Source: Panagrolaimus kolymaensis (lineage: Eukaryota > Nematoda > Chromadorea > Rhabditida > Panagrolaimidae). From it: a stretch of 64,000 nucleotides of DNA. The notes under the pieces were generated by a model. That model was not told the origin of the DNA, ran no database searches, and was given only the letters and a program-made list of their open reading frames with translations. The position numbers and the translations under genes were made by a program. Where the stretch lies: contig JAJQJQ010000009.1 in NCBI GenBank assembly GCA_028622995.1, positions 496,001 through 560,000 on the forward strand, read 5' to 3'. The stretch's first letter is position 1. Each line of letters begins with the position of its first letter. Below, in pieces: positions 13,782 to 25,794 of this stretch.

Positions 13782-15691
13782 ATGGAGCCAAAAATTATTT
13801 TCCGTAAAAGTCATTATTTTCAGCGAATTTTTTCGTTTTCAAAGAAAATGATAAAATATTTTCTTGAAAATGCCAATGCTGAAGTAATGAGAAAGCTCCA
13901 TCAAACATGCAAATATTTTTATCGAAAGAAACCCTTTTGTATCGTTGATAATGTTATATTTGGTGCATCAAGAAGATACCTCGAACTTGACGATTTTGAT
14001 GATTGTATCGAAATTTTTGATGATGAAGATATGAAATTATTAAATAATATTTGGATTATTAAAATGATAAAAATTTTGTTTAAAGATTATTCATTAATTT
14101 CAAAAATAATTCGATGTGATGTTAGTGCTATTTGTATCATAAATATAAATTTGGAATTTTAAGAATATCATCTTTTAACTAAATCAGGGAACGTTAAAAG
14201 ATTGTTAATGGGAAGCGTAATTATTTTATATTCGGATGGAAAAAAAGTACCATTGGAAGATTTATTGAAATTGGTTCCGAATGCTCGTGATATAAGACGC
14301 CGATATTTAAAAAAATTTTGTGCAGCACAAAATTCCTCACTTTTTTGAAAAAGTGTCTCTTTTGCCATTTTTTTCAATTGATTTTTTTGGCAAAAGAGAC
14401 ACTTTTTCAAAAAAGTGAGGAATTTTGTGCTGCACAAAATTTTTTTAAATATCGGCGTCTTATATTTAGTATGTTTTATATATGTTTATTAAAACCGTGA
14501 TTAAAAAAATATTTAGTTTTGAAGAATGTCATATAACTTCGCAAACAATGATAAAATTAATTTCAATTCCATGGAAACAAATGTTTATTAAATTTGAAAT
14601 TTCGAAATTGGATGCTCAAATAGATATTAATCTTTTCCGTCAATTCATTACAGTAAATTTGATTTTTTTCTTTCGCTACAATTTTAGATTTTTTTTATTA
14701 AGGATAACGTAAAAGGAGAAGTAGAAATTTGTAAAACTGGTAGAACCGCTTACCGATGTGAACTTTACTCTTTTATTAAAAAGGAAAAAAGCGGAGAACC
14801 TCCCGCAAAGAAATTAAAATATGTAAAAACAATGGAGGAATATGATTGTAAGTTCCTTTAATTTAAAACTTAAAAAAAGAAAATTAACTTTTAATATCTT
14901 TTATTAATGTAGCAGGCGCCAATGTTTGCATGCAGCAGGGATTGCCTCAGCCAATATTGAATTATATTATTAAAGAAACAAATGGAAAAATCATGAAGAA
15001 ATTATATCAAACTTGCAAATATTTTTATAACAAAAACAAATTTGCTATTATTGATGAAATTAATGCCAATAAAAATAGCGTGAAAATAATTGATTATAAT
15101 TGTGATAAAGAAAAATGCTTTACTCAACTACATAATTATTTCATCACTAAAGAAATTTATTGCAGAAAATATCAAAGTATCGATTTATTAATTTCAAAAA
15201 TTGTACGATGTGATGCTGAACAAATTGTGCTTGTCAAATGTCCTCCAATACCTCTAGAAAATTTAAAACTTTTGATAAAAAAATCCAAAAAATTAGGACA
15301 GATTCGTTTGGATAAAACTCGAATCATTGATGAAAAAGGTAATCTTGTTCCTTTAGAAGATGTTTTGCTTCTTCTTTCAAATGTAAAATCCATTGAGTTA
15401 GTTTTATCTTCTTTTATTATTTTTAAAGTGAAAATAATTTTATTATTTTAAGTATCAATCCTTGTCATGTTACTGACGAAACGATGAATAACTTGTTAAA
15501 ACTTTCATGGAAAAAGCATGTTTATCAACTTTGTTTGTATGAAATTGATAAAGTTATAGATGCTCAATCTTTTTTCAAATTTTTGAAGGTAAAATAGTTT
15601 GAAAGTATTCAAATTTTTAGGCGTTTTTTAGAAATTTTTGTCGCCAAATGCTGACGTTTATATGGATTTTAACAATTTTTTCAATAATTAA
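13782..15691 (+). pseudogene. Tandem F-box-like units, disrupted
   Basis: Two homologous units of a divergent F-box-like family lie head to tail. Unit 1 (13782-14847) starts MEPKIIFRKSHYFQRIFSF and carries the family core MRKLHQTCKYFYRKKPF. Unit 2 (14913-15691) carries MKKLYQTCKYFYNKNKFAII. The same core, KLYQTCKYFFNKNK, is in the gene at 45690-46564. Unit 1 has an in-frame TAA at 14160-14162; homology resumes beyond it in the same frame (SGNVKRLLMG, VPLEDLLKL), and it is then cut by a large inverted repeat. Later unit 1 exons are 14517-14652 and 14703-14847. The last one splices in frame (GTAAGT donor, ATGTAG acceptor) into unit 2, giving EEYDSGANVCMQQ, so both units could share one transcript. 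In unit 2 the junction near 15398-15452 also does not join in frame. The LPxxxxxYhhxxxxxxxLxKLYQTCKYF layout suggests an F-box; that assignment is inference. Confidence 0.7.
14290..14465. repeat. Perfect 78-bp inverted repeat (foldback/MITE-like)
   Basis: Left arm 14290-14367 and right arm 14388-14465 are exact reverse complements over 78 bp, with a 20-bp T-rich spacer centred on CAATTG. Inner ends read TTTGCCA/TGGCAAA, and the outer ends AGACGCC/GGCGTCT are flanked by TATA on both sides. It sits inside the coding part of F-box-like unit 1. Removing 14295-14460 (166 bp) restores both the reading frame and an ungapped alignment with the relative at 45.7 kb. A foldback transposable element or a palindromic duplication could explain it; there is no coding capacity. 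Confidence 0.93.
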
Positions 15692-15713
15692 GAATCCAAA
15701 ATTTATTTTATGA

Positions 15714-16147
15714 AAGAAATGAAAACTGCGATTTCAACTTGGAATCCAAAAAAAGAAAGACCGTCCATTTCAAATTGGGGGGTTAGAATAACCACCTAGT
15801 GTGAAGTAAAAAAAATGCGCAATCTTAATGACCAATTGTTTGAAAAGCTAAAGAAGCATTTGATTTTTTTATACGACTACATATTTTCAAATAAACTTAA
15901 AGTTTCCAAAGTTTTGTGTGCTGTTGTTTTTTGGGTTTGCAAATTTATTGAAAGAAAAGTAAACAAATTAATAATTATCATATTTATGATTGTTATTACT
16001 TTTGAACAGAATTATTTTTAAAGAATGAAAGAGATCACAGTAGAGAGAAATTAAACAAATACGTATCATGATATATAATTAAAGTTAAAAATAAAGGAAG
16101 GCACTTTGGGATTAAATTAAATAACAAAAAAGAATATTTGAGCATAA
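15714..16147. other. Short intergenic gap
   Basis: Lies between the 3' end of the F-box-like locus and the convergent caspase. It holds only AT-rich sequence and a 68-codon frame (15815-16021) that is hydrophobic and basic with no family likeness. I see no convincing RNA or regulatory element. Confidence 0.4.
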
Positions 16148-17183
16148 TTATAAGATCACCGAAACTTGTAATTTGTTCTTTATTTGCGGGATTTGCCTTT
16201 TATCCAACTTTTCATAATGTTTGGTAGTTCGTGTTTTGACCTAAAATATCAACTTATAATTAAAAAAATGGCTGCCCGGTGAATTTTTGAGATAGAATAG
16301 AAAGTATAAAACTTAAATGTGAAGCTTTTTTTTAAACAAACGAAAAAATAAAAAAACATCATAGCAATGTTTTAATTTCTTGTATTTTTTAAATGGTTCT
16401 TAGAATATAAAAAATGGCTCTTACCACTTCACATAGAACTTCTATGTTGATAGGACCTGAAGATTCTTTTATTGTTTGAACCAAAAACCTCGCCAAAGGC
16501 GTTCCATGAACAGGATTCCTATAAGAAGGATGGTATTTTTCACATGAGTGAAACAACAAAATCCCTCCATGCTGATAACGCAATCCACGAACGTATGTCT
16601 GAAGTTTCTTTAAAGCTGAAAATTAAAAAAAAAGAAAAGCATGAAAAAGATGTAACAAATATTTAATATTACCTTTGTAAAAAAAATTTCCAATCCTCAT
16701 GAAAATACTTTTACGAACTGGAGGTTGATATGGTTTGCTACCATTCCTGCATCGAGACATAATAACTACTTTTGGAACTTTTAAAAATTCTTGATCATTT
16801 GATTTTTTTATTGCTTTGATAATTGTTTTTTCAAACAAATCTTTGTCAAAGGCGCAATAAAACTCTTTTCCAAGTTCAATGCCACCATGGCTAGAAAAAT
16901 GGTAAAAAATGCAATTTATTCCTTTTAGATTTATAAGTTTTGGGAACGTCTTCAAGGTTTCCATTATTTCCTAAAGTTTAAAAATAAGATGGAAAAAAAA
17001 TTGAAATTAAAAAAATCCTACACGCTCAGTGAAATCTTCTGCAAGGCACGTTGCATAACCATATTTGACATACATTCGTGAAAGTAAATAATAATTTTTT
17101 TTTGCACCTCCACGGAAATTGCAATATTGTTGTTTAAATCCACGATTATTAAAAAATAAAACATATCCCCGTGGAGGTGAAAC
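16148..17183 (-). CDS. Divergent caspase (5' end unresolved)
   Basis: Cysteine protease of the caspase family. Exons 17022-17183, 16673-16970, 16425-16615 and 16148-16241 join in frame and end in TAA. The large-subunit start reads PRGYVLFFNNRGF with NFRGGAKKN, matching the Arg region of the S1 pocket. The catalytic His is in FYHFSSHGG. The small subunit has PSYRNPVHGTPLARFL, matching the second S1 Arg (usually SWRNP), and a C-terminus with KRQIPQIKNKL, similar to the RQMPQI end of invertebrate caspases. The catalytic Cys context is IMSRCRNGSKP instead of QACRG: Cys is kept, but the preceding Gln-Ala is Ser-Arg. The start codon and any prodomain are not identifiable; a small exon near 17390 is possible. 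It may be an altered-specificity enzyme or a weak pseudoenzyme. Confidence 0.85.
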
Positions 17184-20100
17184 CTGAAAAAACTTGTTTT
17201 TTTATATTACTTCAAGCTTTTGTTTTTAAAAAAACGCGAAAATATTATTTGTTAAAATTATTAATTCCGCAAATAAAAAAAGAAAGTAGTAAAAAAAAAA
17301 GTTGAACTTTTTATTAAAATCCTTTTTAATTTTTGTGTTTTTTGTTTCCAGTATTCGTTTAAAAAGTTTTTTACCCGCGATAAATGGCTGCTGTAATTTT
17401 ACAATATTAATACCACGAAGAAGAAGAAAACTGAATAAATTGAAGAAAATGAAGAAAGTTTAATATTCGTTCAAGGAAACAAATACTGTTTATTGTTTTT
17501 TTACGTTTTTTTTCTTGGTTGCTTCACACAAAGAAATGTTTCAAATATGTGTCATTACTTTCAAAAAAATTTAATGGTGATTTTTTTTTATATTTTTCTT
17601 GTTGATAATTTTCTAATACCTTTCTTTAATAGCATTAGCTTTTTACTCAATTTTTAATTACTGTAAAATGAGAAAAACAGCTCAAGAATAAAATGAAAAA
17701 AATGATTCATTCAGCGTTTTTTTCAAACAAAAAAAGCTTTCACGATTTGAAAAACAAAAATCATTTCAAAATAATTCGATGCACACACATGATTTATCCT
17801 TAAGCTTTTAGCGACCAAGCATTACAGACACAAAAAAGCCAATCGACTACAGTTATCCCAGAACAACGAAATCTTATCCGGCCGAATAAGAATTTTTTTA
17901 CACGAACTTTTTTTTGCAAAACAAATCAATGAACAAAATTTTCTAATCTTATTTTGCTTTAAAAAATGGCATTTATTTTTTTATTTTCAAAGTCAATTAA
18001 CCTCTGCTACTTTGCTACTTTGCTTCTTTGTTTCACTTTCCGCGGTTTATTTCTTTAGTTTTTTAATTTTCAAAAAATCATTTCTTTTTATGAGCTTGAT
18101 TTTTCGGAAGTGCGCAAGATACAAACAAAAAAATGCCAATGAAAAAAGAAAGTGGCATGCCGGAAACTGAGTTTGCCATTTTTGAAATGAGCTTTTGTAT
18201 AAAATGGTGCCATCTTTTGGAAAGGTAGAGTTTAAAGAGCTTTTAAAAATTGTAAAAAAAATGAAAATGGTGGCGTTGTTTTCTGAATAAAAAAAAGCTT
18301 GAAGTTTTCTTGCCTTCACAAATTAATAATTTTTTTTGATAAATTTCTTCAAAATCTTTTAAATAAAAAATACAAAAGTTGATGATTTTTTTTTCTTCAT
18401 AATAAAAAAAGAAGAAAGTAGTTTATTCGAATGTGTTTTATTTTTGTTTTGTTTTTTTTTCGCGATGAGATGGTTGCATACATTATTTTCAACTATCTAA
18501 AACACGATCTACCATTGCTTTTACACTGAAGTGGCAGTGAGAAAAAGCTTTTTGCTTATTCCAAAATATTGTTTGCTCCTTCGATGTCGCCTTGATTATT
18601 TCTTTATTCTTGGTTTGTTGGCCTATTAGATATTTTTTACAATTTTCTTGGTAAAGTTAATAAATGCTAATTCGTAGAAAATTTTAGGGCATTTAGTATG
18701 TAGAAAAACTGATGAAAAATCTGTGATTGCCATACTGTATGCTGCTGCTTTTTTTTTTTGATTTCTCATCATCAAAATAAACATGCTACCTTGACTCATC
18801 CCGCCATTTTTTCCTTTATTTCCCTTCACCAGTGTACTAAATTTTTACCGTGGCCTATAAAGCTTTATATAATTTTTTAACCATTTTTTTTTTGAAACTT
18901 TATGAATATGGGTGTTTACGGGATTTCATTTTTGGCTTCACTTCCAAAAAAACAAAACTTAAGTGATTTATTTAAAATTCGTTCAAACGAAAATTATTAA
19001 TATATGTTTTCGCGAAAACTTTTATCATAATTATATTTTTGAGTTTCAGAACTTCTAGGTTTATTCGTGCATAAATAATTTCTTATTTACTAATCGCATA
19101 GTTTTTTGGTTTGTATTTAACTCGTCAGTTTTAGAAATTATGATGATCCTACTTCCTCAAATCTCTTGATGTCACCAAAATGCCAGGATCTCAAGAAACA
19201 CAAACTTTAAAACTTGAATGAATTAATCCTTCTCAAGAAGTTATGTTAAAAATGTAGCTTTAAACTCAAATAAATTTAATTTTCATATGCTTGTGTTTTA
19301 AAATCAAGAATATGATGGTTATAAAAATTTGAATATGAAGCACGTCTCATTTTTAAAATGGAAGCCTACTAAGTTTACTCAATATTTTTTTTACTTATAC
19401 TAAAGCTATCATTTTTAGATACCCCACCGGTGAAATTATTGTCATTAAAAATATATAAATGTTATGGCGAATTAGGAGCTAAAACTTTGGGTAAAAGGGT
19501 ATTCCCTCAGAATATGGATTTGCTTTGAATTTGTTAGAAAAAATATGAAACTTAACGAACTTGAGGGTGTTTCCATTTGAGCTTCTTTATAATTGTCATG
19601 CTGAGATGATTATCGTCGATGATATGCCCCATTTTTGATTTGGATTCTAAAATGCTTTTTAAGGTTAAGAAAAAAACTGATAACACGATGGATTTTTTTT
19701 AACTCGAACAAAGTTTTTCAGTTGCCCATCGAGGACCGTTGAAGATCGATGTTCAATCTGATTCATTATTTCTTAAGCATATTCATGTTTTTCCCTCTAA
19801 ATTTGTATCCAAGATATCCAAATTTGATTCAAAAAACCAATAAAAATGCATTTTGCCGTTTAATTTTAACTTTTAAAATCCAAACTTGGCAACGTTTAAA
19901 ATCAAAAACACTTGGTTCATTGTCATCGACAATTTTTAACACAAAATTTATGTAAATTAAACACTTGAGAAACTACAATCCAATCGATAAAATTAATTTC
20001 CTGTGTTTTTTTGAGTTTCCTTTTTTCTTCCTGAAACATTTTATTGTGTGTCAATAGCAGACGATATCCTCTTGAACATCAGGTCAAAAAATGCGCCATA

Positions 20101-22484
20101 ACCATTTTTTAAATTCTTTCATCAGAATATGATAAAATTAAACTTATCTTAAATCCATTTTTAGATCCATTTGAAGCTTTCTTGATGAACAGCAAATTTG
20201 AGCGATGCTACATCTTCATCTTCACATGATAGAAATATTATATTTAATTCCAAATATGGCCTAATTCCTTTGAAAATTTAGAATAAAATCTGTGTTCATA
20301 ATCCAAAAATGAAACTTCACCATCTTCGAGACGATTACTTTTAATTCATAATTATTTTACTGTTAATTGCTTTCATTTTTTTTATTTATGAAACTGCGTT
20401 TTGAATAAATTACACATTTCTCTTTTTTGATTTTGCTTGATTAGAATCGTTGTAAATGTGTTTCATAGACACTATTTATTTCTATAAATTTTTTTTAACT
20501 ATTACTGCTGATTTTAATTTTCAGATCCAAATGGTAATGGCAATATCAAAAAAGAAAAAAGTAAAAGAGTTTTTTTTATCGTAATTCTTTTTCATCAAAG
20601 CTCTTTTTTTCCTTTCATTTTTTTCTTTTATAATTTTTGAACCAATGAGAGAGAGTTTTGGAAAACGAGGGGCTTTTTGACAAGAGAGAATTAAAAAAAA
20701 AGAGCCTCAATTTGAGAGTAACTCTCTTCAAAGGTTGAATTACCTTTTTTGAAAAAAAGTTAAGGAGCAGAATCAACGAAAAAGTGCTAATTTCATGAAT
20801 CTTTTTTGATCTTCCTTTTTTTAGTTTTATGAATATATAAAAAATTCACAAAAAAATGTTAGCAATTTATTCGTTAATAAAACTAAAATCTAAAATCATA
20901 GAGGAGAAGAGATAAGATAGAAAATGAAAGGCGAAAAATTCTTTATTGAAAGAGAATTCAAAAACATTAAAATCAAATCCTTCTTTTCGATTTTGAAAAT
21001 CCACCATTATTAGGAGGCTTTTCAACTACTTTTATGATTATAAATATTCGTTTTACAGAAGCAAAAAGAATAAAATGTGATGTTGCTGTTGAGAAATGAC
21101 TTTTGCCTTTCGATGACAAAATGAATCCGTGATATGGGTTTTGGTGAAGCTTCCAAATTTAATGGAATATAATGAAACCAAATCAAGAGTTTTCTTTGTT
21201 GCCGTGAATGCAATCATGGGCTTCATTTTTCCACAAACCTATGAACAAATATGAGGAAAACTACATTATTTTTTTTAAAGTGAGTTTCCTAGCGACAAAA
21301 AATATTCTTTGATTTAATTAATTTTGGAATTGTAAATGTCACAGAAGCTCCACTCAAAGGCATTTTTGATTTATTGCCGATACATGTTTCGAGAATGTTC
21401 ACCTTAAAATTCTCTTCAAAAAAAGCGAAGAATGCAATACAAAGGTTGATTATTGCTTTAATTATGTTTTTGGTTTTAATTGGCGATGTCTTATTACTTT
21501 GCACCTAGTTGTGAACATCTTTTTTTGTCAAAGAGCTTCCAATAAAATTTCATTCAATCAAAAACCGTGCACGTTAGCTATTCAAACATTGCCATTCTTT
21601 TTTTTCGTTTCAAGATTTTATGAAAGAATTAAATATCATCATTTTTTTATTTATAAAGTACTGCAAAGGACATCGGCAGCTTGATTCATTTTTCTTCACA
21701 ATCTCAAACAGAAAATATGAATGTGCGAATTTCAATAATTAGAAAAAAGTTTTCAGAGAGCGTGCTACTTTTTTTCTCGATGAATGTTTTTATTATTCTT
21801 AAACTGAGTGTTTTATTTTTATGATCAATCAAATGTTGTTGCAAAATTGTAATAATATTGAGGAAAAAAACAAAAACCACTCAACCCTTAAATTGTTTTC
21901 TTTTGCATTGATTAATGTTTCCGTCATCAAATCAAAAAAAAACCTTGTTTTTTGTGGCACAGAAACAGAATTACAATGGAAAAAAAAATAGGAAAGTTGT
22001 ATTTTATTTTGCCATTTTGAAAGCTGGCAATAGGAAGGCATTCATAATACTTTTATGTTGTGTTTTTGCCATGGAATGGCTTTGAACATTTTTAAAACGA
22101 GGCTTTCAATAAGAAATAAAGAAGCGAGTAACTTTTTTCTTCTTCTTTTTTTGAAATACAACAAAAATATTAAAACAAAAAATGATTTATCTTTTTAAAT
22201 CATGAATGAAAACTCAAATTTTTTTTTGAATCATGCGGTGGTTGTGTCCACGAGGAGACATTGTTTTTTGGTTGAAGAAGCATTGTTATTGGCTTGAATT
22301 TTTTTTCTATCATGATGGCTAATGACAATGATTAAATTGCAAAATAATTATAATTATTATTTTATATGGAAAAATGCTTTGAAAAAAAATAAATTAAAAC
22401 AACAATTAAAAAATGAAAGAAAGTGACTCGAAGCATTTTACGTCAAAGAATGTAAATTTGATGATTTTGATTTGGATTTATTAG
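17184..22484. other. Long gene-poor region with decayed coding-like tracts
   Basis: No intact gene is visible over 5.3 kb. At about 19,140-20,340 (+) the base composition is less extreme, and broken peptides such as PVKLLSLKIYKCYGELGAKT and YNCHAEMIIVDDMPHF appear in shifting frames with many stops. This is what a decayed gene looks like, possibly another F-box-like copy, but homology is not demonstrable by eye. At about 21,020-21,510 (-) there are further broken frames (SKMPLSGASVTFTIPKL). The remaining sequence is A/T homopolymer with nothing I can support. Confidence 0.45.
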
Positions 22485-22492
22485 TATAAAAG
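22485..22492 (+). promoter_or_regulatory. TATA-box candidate for the C1 peptidase gene
   Basis: TATAAAAG lies 59 bp upstream of the predicted ATG at 22551, a normal distance for a TATA box with a short 5' leader. No other strong TATA element lies close by. Confidence 0.6.
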
Positions 22493-22550
22493 TAGCAAAA
22501 TTTTAAATTAAAAAAACCATTACTAACCATTCATACATTTGAAATCCAGT

Positions 22551-23798
22551 ATGAATTCGTTCTTGAGCTGCTTAATTCCATTGTTTTTGGGTTTCTTCGT
22601 TTTTGCAAATGCAAATATTCTTGAAGAACTTAAGAATTTCCCACCCGAAGAAATTGTTGAACGGTTGGAACAATATGAAAAATCAAAAGCAAAAATGGAA
22701 GAGCTTCAAAAAAAATATCCTGGCAGAAGTTTCAAACTCAACCATCGATTTGCATTTATGACTCAAGCTGAACGTAAACGCGTAAGCTGATTTTTCGCAT
22801 TATAAAATACAGCTTTAATTGCATGTTTTCTTTTTTAGTTATATGGAATGAAACCTCCACCAAAAGAAGGTATGTTTAAATCCACACCCATTTTATTTGA
22901 AGATCTTGAAGACATCGACGTCCCGGAATCATATGATTATCGAGAAAATAATGGAGTTACTCCAGTTAAAAATCAAGAAGACTGTGGTTCATGCTATATT
23001 TTTGCTGCAACTGCTGCTATTGAATCGCAATATCTAGTTCGACAAAATGAACTGTTCGATTTTTCAGAAGAATATTTAATTCAATGTGATTCAAATGACA
23101 ACGAATGTCATGGTGGAGTACCTTATAGAGTTTTAGATACAGTTAAAGAAAATGGAGTTCCCGAAGAGGAATGTGATTCTTATACTGCAGAAGAGGGAGC
23201 ATGCCCTCAAACATTAGCTGCGGACTGTGACAAATATCTCATTGAAGGATATTATAGTTACGGCCACGATGAAGATAAATATGCTGCAATGTTATACAAA
23301 TATGGACCAGCTGCTATTGCAATGTATGTTCATAAAGATTTGGACCCTTCGACTTATCACAGCGAAATACTTAATATGACTAGTCCGGACGATTGCAGCA
23401 CTTCAGATTCACATGCTATACTTTTAGTTGGTTATACACCAGATTATTGGATTGCTAAAAATAGTTGGGGAGAAGATTTTGGAGATGATGGATATTTTTA
23501 TTTTCAACGAGGTGTAAACTTTTGTGGTTTCACAGCTTGGCAACCTGTTACTCCATATATATATGGATTTGGTCCTACAAGTACTACCATGACAACAACA
23601 TCATCCCCACCAACTACTACAACAGAAGTACCATCAACATCGACAACAACTACAGTGAAACCAATTACAGATAGTACTCCTAAAGTAATGACATCAACCA
23701 CTAATCCACAAACTCTTCCACCAACAACGACAACAACAATTTCCGCTATAATTACTTCATCGAGTGGTGAACCAACAACAACTGGTTCAAAGAAATAA
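22551..23798 (+). CDS. Secreted papain-family (C1) peptidase with Thr-rich tail
   Basis: Predicted 396-aa secreted cysteine protease from two exons, 22551-22781 and 22839-23798. A signal peptide (SCLIPLFLGFFVFANA) is followed by a short, helical, charged propeptide (about 24-90) that lacks a full ERFNIN motif. The mature domain begins near VPESYDYRENNGVTPVKNQ. Catalytic residues are visible: Gln123, Cys129 in CGSCYIFA, His269 in DSHAILLVGY, and Asn285 in IAKNSWG. The usual Trp after the catalytic Cys is Tyr. After the protease domain (about residue 320) comes a roughly 70-residue Thr/Ser/Pro tail, likely O-glycosylated and absent from ordinary cathepsins L and B. Start chosen as the first ATG giving the signal peptide. 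It is probably a gut or secreted digestive enzyme; that role is inference. Confidence 0.92.
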
Positions 23799-23858
23799 CT
23801 AACATTCCTTTTAAATGCAAATTTATAATCATTCATTATTACGTATTTTCAAAAATAT

Positions 23859-23864
23859 AATAAA
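23859..23864 (+). terminator. Polyadenylation signal of the C1 peptidase gene
   Basis: AATAAA lies 61 bp after the stop codon of the C1 peptidase gene and is followed by a TCTGT stretch. Confidence 0.6.
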
Positions 23865-24070
23865 CTCTGTCATGCAAAAATATTTCAGTTGTAAATTCTA
23901 AATATGATTAATTTAATTTTTTAACAAGTTGTTTCTTTGAAAATTTAAAAAAGTTAAACAAAAACGACGTTATTCTTTATGTTTTTTTCCTTTTTTTCCT
24001 ATCATTTTTGTGTTCAAAGTTAACATGCAAAAGTAAAGAAATAAATAAATGTTTCACTTTGCTCCGTCAC

Positions 24071-24152
24071 GATGTCGTGGCCGAGTGGTTATGGCGATGG
24101 ACTGCTAATCCATTGGGATTTTCCCGCGTGAGTTCGAATCTCATCGACATCG
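24071..24152 (+). tRNA. tRNA-Ser (anticodon GCT)
   Basis: An 82-nt cloverleaf. The acceptor stem GATGTCG (24071-24077) pairs with CGACATC (24145-24151), followed by discriminator G. The D arm begins TGGCCGAGTGGTT, the B-box is GAGTTCGAATCTC, and a long variable arm fits the serine class. Anticodon GCT at 24104-24106 reads AGC/AGT. A T-poor tail (GTTTAAAAA) follows. No intron is seen. The 3' half is duplicated near 25.8 kb. Confidence 0.95.
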
Positions 24153-24310
24153 TTTAAAAATACTTTTTTATTTTTATTTTCTTCATACTTATTTATTTAC
24201 AACTTCAAGTTAAAAAAATTATTGAAAAACAAATTTATTTATGACCTTGATCGAATTGCTGGAGGATAGCGGACTTTTTGGTTAAATTTTTCTTTTGATT
24301 CAATAAAAAG
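24123..24310. repeat. Direct repeat copy 1: tRNA 3' half plus gene-end relic
   Basis: About 190 bp that match 25795-25980 with scattered substitutions. The block contains the 3' half of the tRNA-Ser, an AT spacer with TATTTTCTTCATA, and on the minus strand a relic of the end of the MIG-18-like gene (LFIESKEKFNQK followed by a stop, versus LFIESKENFNQK in the intact gene). Similarity stops near 24310, so this copy holds only about the last 25 codons of that exon. Confidence 0.88.
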
Positions 24311-24417
24311 GATTCCTCTCCATGAGATAGAAAATTTAACAGTGTCACAAAAATTTTATTCAACTAATTCAAATTTCAGCAAAAGACAATAATAAGCGCA
24401 TTTAAAATTTTTAATTA

Positions 24418-25605
24418 TCAAACTATTTCCTTGTTTTCTTGAGGGAACTCAAGATTAGCAGCAGAGGAAACAGGAGGATGATGAGAAAGTCCACAAAAAC
24501 GGAAAATTTCTAGTGGAACTTTCATCGATTGACAATCAACTAAAACAATATCATAAGAATCGAGATATTTTTCAATAAGTTTATCAAAATCGGCATTTAA
24601 ATATCCAATTTTAAGTGCAACTGCTTCTTTTTCCATTCCAACATCCATGTGAATATCTAAAAAAAACTAGTTTTATTTTCGAGGAAAAATGTTTGGAAGC
24701 CACGCCAACCAACCTCCCAAGCTATCACCAAGAAGAAAAACGTTAGTTCGATTTTTAATTTGATTTAAAAATGGCCGATAACCAGAGATAACTGAAGCAT
24801 TTTTACAAAAAGTATGAATCACGGGTTGACTAAATGAGACACAAATATTCTGAAAATAAAAAAATTTCTTTTTAAATTATTAACCTCTTGAAATTTTTTT
24901 AAAACTTACATTTGCGTCAAAATTCATGTAATTGGAAATAAGATGGAGAGTTTCAGGAATGTGACCCAAAGATTTTTCCAATAAAATGTCAATAACATTT
25001 CCAATTCCGGCGCTGAAAAGAATCAAGGGAACTCCTTGTGTTTCGACGTATTGCATAAATTCAATTGCAAAATCTCGAAGATACATAGGAGCATTTGAAA
25101 CAAATTTTTCAATGTCATTATATGTAAATTTGGCATCAATATAACATTCATGTGTTAATCTCCAAAAATCTTCCATATGTGGAATTTTTTCTTCTTTTGA
25201 CATTATAGGGCAAAATTCAATGGGAACATATTTTTTGACAAGTTCATAACGCTAAAATAATTAAAAATTGACAGCGATATAATATATTTAACAAAAAAAT
25301 AATAAGAATTTTACTTTGTTAACAATTTCAGGGTTTGTTTCACGAATTCTTTCATCGATAACGCAAAAGGATGATAAGCAACGATTCCCATCAACATCTT
25401 TATATCGAGTAAGAGTATAATCAAAATCAGAAATGACCTACAAAAAAAAAGATTCATTCAAGTTATTTTTTTAAAATTAATATCAAAAGTTTACCATTAA
25501 TTTTTCGTAACCATCATTATTAATTTTTTGAAGCTTAGCTTGAACTAATTCCGGATTTTTCATTCGAATTTGTGGATTTTTTAGTAAGCTGTCAATAATC
25601 AACAT
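24418..25605 (-). CDS. Pyrimidine 5'-nucleotidase (NT5C3/UMPH-1 type, HAD)
   Basis: Predicted 316-aa cytosolic HAD-family nucleotidase that dephosphorylates pyrimidine monophosphates. Exons 25495-25605, 25315-25437, 24910-25251, 24714-24849 and 24418-24656 join in frame. HAD motif I is DFDYTLT (Asp41 nucleophile, Asp43). Motif II is in [15 protein letters not shown]. The substrate-loop region reads LISNYMNFD. Motif IV is [16 protein letters not shown], followed by [20 protein letters not shown], which closely follows the NT5C3 family order and spacing. The start is the first Met before [15 protein letters not shown]. The gene sits alone between two direct repeats, and its surroundings suggest it was placed into an older tRNA/neighbour junction. 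Confidence 0.93.
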
Positions 25606-25794
25606 GATTTAGTTGAATCAAAAAAAAAGAAGCAATCTTGATATATGTATACCTTTTTTTTGAAAATTTATGAAAGTGAATCATTTTTGTTTAGCCTGCT
25701 GTAGAATGCTTTTGTCACCCAAAGCCAAAAATATAACAAAAATATTTTCAAATATGAAAAAAACTTTTAATAAAAGCAATTTAGTTTTAGAAAA

